From NCBI RefSeq assembly GCF_947581785.1, contig NZ_CANPVO010000015.1, positions 124,001-188,000 on the forward strand: DNA of 64,000 nucleotides, in the 5' to 3' direction. Position 1 is the first letter of the stretch; each line of letters opens with the position of its first letter. The translations under genes and the position numbers were made by a program. This document shows, in pieces, positions 25,449-32,702 of this stretch. The stretch comes from Candidatus Palauibacter polyketidifaciens. Lineage in GTDB: Bacteria; Gemmatimonadota; Gemmatimonadetes; Palauibacterales; Palauibacteraceae. Under the pieces are notes generated by a model. The model was not told the DNA's origin. It was given only the letters and a program-made list of their open reading frames with translations, and made no database searches.

Positions 25449-28315
25449 GGCGCGGCGCGCTGACCGTACTCGCGGGGGTGCTCGCGGGCGTGCTCGCGAT
25501 CGGGTGCGGGGACGGGGGGAGCACGGAGGTCGGCTCACCGCCGACGGCCCTGATCCCCGTCTCTTCCGCCGTGGACACGATCGTGACGGGCGAGGCCACG
25601 GACCCCCCGATCGCGGTCCGGGTCGAGGATGCGCTCGGGAACGCGGTCGAAGGGGCGCCGGTCCGGTTCGTCATCGTGCGGGGCGAAGGGGAGCTTTCGC
25701 CGGGCGTCGCCGTCGCGGGGCGGGACGGCGTCGCGGAGTCGGTCTACCGCGCCGGGCCGACGCCGGGCGAGGCGGAGATCCAGGCGGACATCCCGAGCGC
25801 CGCGAACGTCCCTGCCCTCCGCTTCCTCGTCCTCGCGGAGGCCGCGGACACGGTCCTCCTCAGCATCGTGGAGGGAGACGGCCAGCAGGCGGAGGCGGGA
25901 AGCCAGCTGTCGCTCCCGTTCTCCATCCGCGCGGAGACGACAAGCGGCGCTCCGGCCGGCGGCGTCCGGCTCGGCTTCGACTGGACCCCGCCGGAAGAGG
26001 TCCTGGATGTGGCGGCAGGGGAGGAAGCGCCGGAACTGCTGGAGGCGGGGGACACGGTAGCCGTGGCGGAACCGCCCGCGCCGGGGGAATCGCCGGAACG
26101 CGGGGGCACCCTCACGCACGACGTCGTGATGACGGATGCGGACGGACGGGGCGGCGCCGTCTTCACGCTGGGCTCGCGACCGGGCGACTACCGGATCCGC
26201 GTCTTCGCCATGGGCGGCGTGTACTCGGACACGCTCTCCTTCTCGGCCACGGCTCTCGCCTCGCCGGGCGGGGCCGTACAACTCGACTCGATCGGGAGCG
26301 GAAGACTCGCTGCCGGTACGCGGGCGCTTCTCTACGGCAGCGGCTTCCGCCCGGTTCCGGACGACAACCAGGTCCGGATCGAAGGCACGGCGGCGACGGT
26401 GGTGAGTGCCACGGAGACGGAACTCACCGTTGAAGTGCCCGCCTTCGCCCGCACGTGCCTGCCCGAGCGCGAGGTCGGCGTGCGGGTGCTCGTGGGTTCC
26501 GACGCGAGCAACGGTCTTCTGCTGCCGATCGAACCGGCGAACCTGCGCGTAGATCTCGAGGTCGGCGAATCGCTCACGCTGCGCGGGGCGGTCGAGGTCG
26601 AATGCGTCCAGTTCGCACCCGGAGCGCCCATGGAAGCGGGCGAGGCGGGAGAACCCGGAGCGCCGGAAGACATCGAGCCGGAGACACCCGAGTATCGAAT
26701 CGTCATCGGCAATACGGGGCGTAACGCCTCGAGCGGACTCCCGCTGCGGATCACGGTGCGGACGCCTGCCGACATGTCCGGGGATGGCCCGGCGACGGCG
26801 GTGGACCGGGGGACGGTCGACCCCCGGATCGCGGAAGCTGCGCTCGCCGGCACGAGCAGGGACATCGGGATTCGCGCCCGCACGCTTGCACGCCTTGTTC
26901 AGGCCCGGATCTCACCCCTTCGACCCGATGGATCGACGGCGGTTTCCGCGCCGGTACCGGGAGACACGGTCGAGTACTTCTTCTCCGTCGGACCGGAGAT
27001 GGCGGCGACCTGCGTCGACCCGGCGAGCACGGTGCGGGGTACCGTGCGGGCCGTGGGCGACGGGGTGGTCCTCGTGGAGGATCTCGCCGCGCCCGCCGGA
27101 GGTCCGACCGAGGAAGAGTGGCTCGCGCTCGCCCGGGAGCTGGACGGGACGGTTCTTCCGACGGTGACCTCCTATTTCGGTCCGCCCGAGGACATCGACC
27201 GGAACGGGCGCGTCGTCATCCTGTTCACGCCCGCCGTGAACCGGCTCGGCGACGGCGAGGCGGGCGTCGGCGGGTTTTCCCTCCCCCAGGATCTTGCCGC
27301 TTCGGGACGGGGCGACGGCGAGTTGTCGGACCCGGACGGGGGAATCTGCCCGGCGAGCAACGAGGCGGAGATCGTCTACAGCGTGAGCGCGGACCCCGAT
27401 GCGACGCTCGGCCGCGCGATCTCGGCGGAGGACGTGCTGCGCGAGACGCCCGCCCTCGCGGCGCATGAAATCCAGCATATCGTCAGCGCCGGGCGCCGGG
27501 TGCCCACCTCTTCGGCGGGTTTCGGGGCGGTCGAGGAGATCTGGCTGGACGAGGCGCTCTCGAGCCTGGCCGAGGAAGTGGCGGGGCTCGCCGCCCTCGG
27601 GCTCCCGGTGGGCGACCGCCTCACCTTCGAGCGCGTATCCGAGACGCCCGAGGAACTCGACACCTTCAATGCCTACATGCTGCGCAACTTCCGCAACCTC
27701 GGCCTGTACATGCTCGGACTCCCCGGCGCTCCCACCGTGTCGACGGACGACCTGGACGGCGTCGGCGGGTTGCAGATGCGGGGCTTTGGCTGGTTCCTCC
27801 TGCGACGGCTCGCGGACCAGGCGGGGGGGGATGAACGGGCCTTCTTCCGGTCCGTGGTCGGGGGCGGACAGAACTACGGACGGGGGATCGCGAACCTGGA
27901 GCGGGTCACGGGAAGGGAGTGGGCGAACATTCTGGCGGACGTGTCGGTCGCGCTGGCGCTGGGCGCGGGGCCGCTGGACGGGGGGACGGAGGATCCCCCG
28001 GAGGAGAACCTCGAAGCGCCGGAGGCGGGGCCGCAGCTCGATGCGGCAACGTGGGACGCCGCGGATGTGTTCCAATCCCTGAATCAGGATACGGACACCC
28101 GATCGGGTCTTCCGACCGCCATCGCGCTCCGGACCCAGCCGCTGGGGTTTGAAACCCGGGTACTGAGCCTCGACGTAGGGCCGTCGAGCGTACAGTACTT
28201 CTCACTCGCCTCGGCTCCCGGTGCGCCGGGTCTCTCGCTGTCGCTGGAAACGGCGGGAGGAACTCCGGCGGGTGAGACCGCGGAACCGCTAATCACGATC
28301 GTGAGGACCAAATGA
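25445..28315 (+). CDS. Large lipoprotein with Ig/IPT-like domains and an HExxH zinc-peptidase-like domain
   Basis: 956 residues from GTG 25445. Lipoprotein signal with cysteine at residue 21 (LAGVLAIGC). An Ig-like region (IAVRVEDALGNAVEGAPV) follows, then an IPT/TIG-like fold near 279-350 (GTRALLYGSGFRPVPDDN). Later there is a peptidase-like domain: HEIQH at 674-678 and E703 in WLDEALSSLAEE, the spacing of gluzincin zinc sites. Preceding text DIDRNGRVVILFTP resembles hyicolysin-like (M30) enzymes. An unknown C-terminal domain (about 840-956) ends the protein. Probably a surface or outer-membrane-tethered protease; substrate unknown. Overlaps both neighbours. Confidence 0.75.
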   Translation: MRRGALTVLAGVLAGVLAIGCGDGGSTEVGSPPTALIPVSSAVDTIVTGEATDPPIAVRVEDALGNAVEGAPVRFVIVRGEGELSPGVAVAGRDGVAESVYRAGPTPGEAEIQADIPSAANVPALRFLVLAEAADTVLLSIVEGDGQQAEAGSQLSLPFSIRAETTSGAPAGGVRLGFDWTPPEEVLDVAAGEEAPELLEAGDTVAVAEPPAPGESPERGGTLTHDVVMTDADGRGGAVFTLGSRPGDYRIRVFAMGGVYSDTLSFSATALASPGGAVQLDSIGSGRLAAGTRALLYGSGFRPVPDDNQVRIEGTAATVVSATETELTVEVPAFARTCLPEREVGVRVLVGSDASNGLLLPIEPANLRVDLEVGESLTLRGAVEVECVQFAPGAPMEAGEAGEPGAPEDIEPETPEYRIVIGNTGRNASSGLPLRITVRTPADMSGDGPATAVDRGTVDPRIAEAALAGTSRDIGIRARTLARLVQARISPLRPDGSTAVSAPVPGDTVEYFFSVGPEMAATCVDPASTVRGTVRAVGDGVVLVEDLAAPAGGPTEEEWLALARELDGTVLPTVTSYFGPPEDIDRNGRVVILFTPAVNRLGDGEAGVGGFSLPQDLAASGRGDGELSDPDGGICPASNEAEIVYSVSADPDATLGRAISAEDVLRETPALAAHEIQHIVSAGRRVPTSSAGFGAVEEIWLDEALSSLAEEVAGLAALGLPVGDRLTFERVSETPEELDTFNAYMLRNFRNLGLYMLGLPGAPTVSTDDLDGVGGLQMRGFGWFLLRRLADQAGGDERAFFRSVVGGGQNYGRGIANLERVTGREWANILADVSVALALGAGPLDGGTEDPPEENLEAPEAGPQLDAATWDAADVFQSLNQDTDTRSGLPTAIALRTQPLGFETRVLSLDVGPSSVQYFSLASAPGAPGLSLSLETAGGTPAGETAEPLITIVRTK

Positions 28316-28971
28316 GACGCCCGTCCGGCGTTCTTCCACATTTCTCTCTCTTTCTCTGCGGGCTCTCTCTCGGAGCGTCGAGCCTGACGGCCCAGATGAC
28401 CCCCGCGGCACCCGCCGGCGACGATACCGGTCCGGAAGTGTTCGGGCTCGCCGGCGTCATCCAGCCCCTCAACAACCTCACGGACAATACCGGCGCGTAC
28501 GGCATCGTGATGCCGCCGGACGTGATGATGGGGGGCGAAGTGACCTATTGGGCGTCAAGCGCGGTCGGGATCGGCGTCATGGGGCTCTATTCCCCGGCGA
28601 CGCTCGAAGGCGTCGGCGGCGGACCCGGGCGGGGACTCGGAACGCTCGGCGAAACGGAGTACCTGGCGGGCACGGTGAACCTGACGTTCCGACTGCGGCC
28701 GTCAGGCTCGGCGGGGGCGCTCGAACCCTATTTCACGATGGGCGGAGGGCTCCGGCAGTTGAAGTTCTACGGCGCCGAAGTGCCGAAGCTCAGCGCGACG
28801 GATCCGATGGCGACGGCCGCAATCGGGGTCCGGGTACAGCTCATGTCATCGCTCTGGTTCCGGGGCGAACTTCGGGACATGGCGTCCTACTACATCTCCG
28901 CCGCGACGGACGCGTCGAAGCTTCAGAACGACATCGGCATCACGATCGGCTTCGGCTACCGCTACCGCTAG
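28312..28971 (+). CDS. Outer-membrane beta-barrel-like protein
   Basis: 219 residues with a signal peptide (SLFLCGLSLGASSLTAQ, cleavage about residue 28). Alternating hydrophobic strands are rich in glycine and aromatics (EPYFTMGGGLRQLKFYG, IGVRVQLMSSLWFRGEL), and the end (ITIGFGYRYR) is a terminal aromatic/basic strand as in outer-membrane barrels. Starts inside the stop of the lipoprotein gene (ATGA), so it belongs to the same operon. Its stop TAG shares the palindrome CTAG with the stop of the opposite gene. Specific role unknown. Confidence 0.7.
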   Translation: MRRPSGVLPHFSLFLCGLSLGASSLTAQMTPAAPAGDDTGPEVFGLAGVIQPLNNLTDNTGAYGIVMPPDVMMGGEVTYWASSAVGIGVMGLYSPATLEGVGGGPGRGLGTLGETEYLAGTVNLTFRLRPSGSAGALEPYFTMGGGLRQLKFYGAEVPKLSATDPMATAAIGVRVQLMSSLWFRGELRDMASYYISAATDASKLQNDIGITIGFGYRYR

Positions 28972-31900
28972 CGCCAGCCGCCGGGGGACGGGACGCGCAC
29001 TTCGAGCGTCCCCGGCGCGATCGGGACCGATGTCTCCTCGCCGCCCGGCCACACGACACGCAGCGCGGAGGGGGCGCGTGACGCACCCGTCGCGCCGGCC
29101 ACGCCGAGCGTCTGAGTCGTTTCATGGCGGGCGAGGTAACCCTCCCCCGACCGAACCTCCCGTGCCGGACCGAGCGTTCCGTCCGTGTATTCGAGCCGGA
29201 GGCGGGCGCCGACGGCCCGCGGGTTCGCGGGCGGGCCCTCGAGCGTGACCCTGAGACCGGGCATCGCACCGACGTTGCGGTAGAGCCGGGTCTCGCCGCC
29301 GTTCACGCCGAAGGCCAGGTCGACGCGCCCATCGCGATCGTGGTCCGCGAGCGCGACGGCCCGGGTGTCCCCGTAGACGGCGATCCCGGAGCGGGAGCCT
29401 CGCACGGGCTCGAAGCCCCCCTCGCCGTCCCCTCTCAGCCAGAGCCCGCGCCCCGCGGCGTGGCGCGGCGCCCCCGGCCGGCCGGCGTAGAAGTTCTGCG
29501 CGAGGACGAGATCTTCGTGGCCATCCCCGTCGAGGTCGGCGGCGGCGACGCCGAAGGCGGGGGCGCGCTGGGCCGCGGCGGGTAGAGGGGCGCTCTCGAA
29601 GCCGGAGGAGCGATTGAGCCACACGGTGTGGCGCATTTCGTTCGCGTCGAGCCGGCGCTCGGGGTCCAGGCCGCCGATAAGGTCGGTCAGGGGCGTGTTC
29701 GCGAATCGCTCGTACGTCACGCGCAGGAGCGTGGAGAGTCCGCCCGGGACGGCGAGCGCGTCCCTGCCCCGGAGAGGGCGCCACACGCCGGATTCCAGGC
29801 GGGCCTCAACGAGATCGACGATGCCGTCCCGATTCATGTCGCCGTAGATGAGTGAGTAAGCGGGCGGGACGTCGAGGTTCGCGCCCCAGCCTGTCGCGAC
29901 GAGGTCGGGCCGGCCGTCCTCATCGAAGTCCGCGGCGGCGAGGCCGTTCCAGCGCCCCCTGAGGCGCGTGAGCCCGAGCGCGTCGCTCACATCGGTGAAA
30001 CGGCCCTGGTCGTTGCGGAAGAGGCGGACGCTGCCCCAATCCAGGGCGAGCGCGAGGTCGGGGTCGCCGTCGAGATCGTAATCCGTGAAGAGGGCGGCGG
30101 AGACGAGCCCGACGCGCGCGAAGGGGCGGGAGCGCTCCGCATCGACGCGCAGGACGTCGCCGTCGTGGATCAGCAGGCGGGAGTCGACCGCGGCGGGATA
30201 GGCACCGGGGGCGACGCGGCCGCCCACGAAGAGGTCGAGGTCGCCGTCGCCGTCGATGTCGGCCTGGGCAAGCGGGCCGGTCGCGGCGGGGAGCTGCCCG
30301 GGCGGGACGCCGGGAGCTTCGATGAGCGGGGGCGCCGGCGCGGACGCGCCGAGCGGGGCCGCGATGACCGCGGGAACGGCCGCGGCCTCCGCGGGCGTGC
30401 CCGCCTCGTACGCGCTCGTGCCGATGAGCAGCGCGACGCGACCGTCGGCCGCGCGATGCGGCAGCACGGCGGTCGCGTCCCACGCCAGCGCGGGCACGAG
30501 GGCGCGCGGGGCGGCGAAACCGTCGCCCTCGTTCCGCATCACGACCGGGCTGCCCCCCCGGCCGCTCCCGACGACGAGATCCGCGTCGCCGTCGTCGTCC
30601 ACGTCGATCCACGACACGCCCGGGCCGAGGCGATCGAGGGAATGGGGCAGGAGCGGCTGCCGGAGCCGGTCGTTGAAGGGCGATTCGACGTGCCGGTGCC
30701 CGAGTCCGTCCGAAACGTCGACGAAATGGGCGGCGCCCGCCGGGCGGGTCGCCGCGGCGTCGCGGGCGGGCGCCGAGCCGGGACCGACCGCCTCGGCGGT
30801 GGCGTCGTCGATGACGTACTCCCGGTTCGCAACAATCCCCTCCAGCCGCGTGCGGCGGCCGTCCGGCCATTCGACGACGAGCGTCATCGCTCCGCCGGCA
30901 GGCGCGGCAAGGCTGGCGGCGGGTTCGGGCGATGACAGATAGGCGCCTCCCGCCGTGATCTCGCGCAGCTGGGGGGCCGGCGCCTCGGCGGCACCGGGCG
31001 CGGTGGGGCTCTCGAGGCGGATCCGGGCGCCGATCCCGCGCGTGTTCGGGCCCGGACTCCTGAGGCGGACGAGGATGCGGGGGGCCGCGGCGTCGTTTCG
31101 GTACAGGAGCGGGGGCGCCCCCAGGCGGGTCACGACGACATCGAGGTCCCCGTCATTGTCGAGATCGCCCGGGGCGAGGCCGTGCGAGATGTCCGGCTCC
31201 CGTCCCCAGCGCCAGCTGTCGCTCACGTCGGTGAAGCCGCCCGGCCCGCCGCGGAAGGCGACGTTCGGCTGCGGGAGCGCCGGGAACATCCGCAGCGCCT
31301 GGTCGGCGGGCAGCCCGGGGATCGCCGCGATCCGGGCGTTCGCATCGCCGTCGAGCTGATCCCACGCGTGGCCCGTCGTGACCAGGATGTCGTTCCAGCC
31401 GTCGAGATCCGCGTCCATGATGAGCGCGCCCCACGTCCAGTCGGACGCGGCGAGCCCAAGTTCCCACGCCGCCTCGGCGAAGGTCCCGTCGCCGCGGTTC
31501 AGCTGCACCGCGTTCCGGTTCAGCTGCACCCGCGTATCCGTCACCCCGGGCGGCTCCGGGGCGGCCTCATAGCTCGGCGTCTGGGTGAGGCGCTCCGCCG
31601 CGCCCCGGGCGAGCATGTCGGTGGTGAGGAGATCGAGGTCTCCGTCGCGGTCGAGATCTCCGACGTCGACGGCCATCGAGGAGAGGCTCGTCGCGCGGAC
31701 GGCCTCGTTCGAGACGGGCGAGAAGGTCCCGTCGCCCTCGTTGAGCCAGATCCCGTCCTCGCTGTTGAAGTCGTTCGCAACGTAGAGGTCCGGGTCGCCG
31801 TCCTCGTCCCAGTCGCTGAAACGGGCCGCGAGTCCCCAGTCCCGCGCAGGCACCGTGACGTTCCCGCGGGAACGCGTGAGAGGGGCCCCGGGGGGTGCGG

Positions 31901-32702
31901 GCGCGAATCGTCCGTCCCCGAATCCCGTGTAGTACTCGTCCGGCTCTCCGAGTTCAAAGCGGCGCACGAAGCGGCCATCGAGCAACTCCACGCGGTAGTG
32001 CTCCGCGTACAGGTCCCGGAGTTCGGGCGGGATGAAGGGCCCACCGTCCTCGCCCCGCCGGATGTGATTGATGTCCAGCACATCGGGCGGATGGAGGTCG
32101 TCCACCTGCCGCGTCTTGTAGTTCGCGATGTAGAGGTCGAGATCCCCATCTCCGTCGGTGTCGGCCAGCGCAGGGGTCGTGCTCCCCCACGCTCCGGCGA
32201 GACCCGCATCCTCGAGTTCCGGGAAGCCGCCCGCGCCGTCGCCGAGGAAGATCCGGTTCCGGCCCCCGTGGACCGTGATCACGAGATCGAGGTCATCATC
32301 TCCGTCCAGGTCGACGAGCGCCGCCCCCCGCGCGAGCACGCCCTCGAGCGCGAGGGAGGGGGGCGTGATCTCCTCGAAGCGCCAACCGCCGAGGTTGCGG
32401 TAGAGGGCGCTCGCGCCCCCGTAGCCGGCGAAGAAGACGTCGGCCAGACCATCGCCGTCCACATCCCCGATTGCCACGCCCTGCCCCTCGGCGAGCACGC
32501 GGTTGTCGAGGCGCGCCTCCTCCTCGACGTCATAGAGGAAGGTCACGCCGCGACGCGACGCGTCGAGCGGACGGAAGCCTCCGGAGCCGCGTGGCTTCAG
32601 CTCCCGCCACCGGTATCCGTCCGCCTCGACCCAGGGGCCGGGCTCCGGCGCCCCGCAGGCCGAGGCGAGCAGGGCCGCCGCGAGGAGGGCCCGTGTGTTC
32701 AG
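28968..32702 (-). CDS. FG-GAP/VCBS repeat protein with UnbV/ASPIC domains (CRTAC1-like), lipoprotein
   Basis: About 1,244 residues. Many FG-GAP calcium-type loops (DVDGDGLADVFF, DTDGDGDLDLYI, DLDRDGDLDLLT) and two ASPIC/UnbV segments (GIGARIRLESPT and AVGARLRLEYTDG, each followed by a PDG or PGG pattern). Only GTG 32546 is a canonical start. The frame upstream, however, codes a full lipoprotein signal (ALLAAALLASAC) and begins at a CTG (32702) overlapping the S9 peptidase stop, with a GGGGAGGG site before it. I therefore use the CTG. Likely outer-membrane or surface; binding role unknown. Confidence 0.82.
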   Translation of the reverse strand: MNTRALLAAALLASACGAPEPGPWVEADGYRWRELKPRGSGGFRPLDASRRGVTFLYDVEEEARLDNRVLAEGQGVAIGDVDGDGLADVFFAGYGGASALYRNLGGWRFEEITPPSLALEGVLARGAALVDLDGDDDLDLVITVHGGRNRIFLGDGAGGFPELEDAGLAGAWGSTTPALADTDGDGDLDLYIANYKTRQVDDLHPPDVLDINHIRRGEDGGPFIPPELRDLYAEHYRVELLDGRFVRRFELGEPDEYYTGFGDGRFAPAPPGAPLTRSRGNVTVPARDWGLAARFSDWDEDGDPDLYVANDFNSEDGIWLNEGDGTFSPVSNEAVRATSLSSMAVDVGDLDRDGDLDLLTTDMLARGAAERLTQTPSYEAAPEPPGVTDTRVQLNRNAVQLNRGDGTFAEAAWELGLAASDWTWGALIMDADLDGWNDILVTTGHAWDQLDGDANARIAAIPGLPADQALRMFPALPQPNVAFRGGPGGFTDVSDSWRWGREPDISHGLAPGDLDNDGDLDVVVTRLGAPPLLYRNDAAAPRILVRLRSPGPNTRGIGARIRLESPTAPGAAEAPAPQLREITAGGAYLSSPEPAASLAAPAGGAMTLVVEWPDGRRTRLEGIVANREYVIDDATAEAVGPGSAPARDAAATRPAGAAHFVDVSDGLGHRHVESPFNDRLRQPLLPHSLDRLGPGVSWIDVDDDGDADLVVGSGRGGSPVVMRNEGDGFAAPRALVPALAWDATAVLPHRAADGRVALLIGTSAYEAGTPAEAAAVPAVIAAPLGASAPAPPLIEAPGVPPGQLPAATGPLAQADIDGDGDLDLFVGGRVAPGAYPAAVDSRLLIHDGDVLRVDAERSRPFARVGLVSAALFTDYDLDGDPDLALALDWGSVRLFRNDQGRFTDVSDALGLTRLRGRWNGLAAADFDEDGRPDLVATGWGANLDVPPAYSLIYGDMNRDGIVDLVEARLESGVWRPLRGRDALAVPGGLSTLLRVTYERFANTPLTDLIGGLDPERRLDANEMRHTVWLNRSSGFESAPLPAAAQRAPAFGVAAADLDGDGHEDLVLAQNFYAGRPGAPRHAAGRGLWLRGDGEGGFEPVRGSRSGIAVYGDTRAVALADHDRDGRVDLAFGVNGGETRLYRNVGAMPGLRVTLEGPPANPRAVGARLRLEYTDGTLGPAREVRSGEGYLARHETTQTLGVAGATGASRAPSALRVVWPGGEETSVPIAPGTLEVRVPSPGGWR

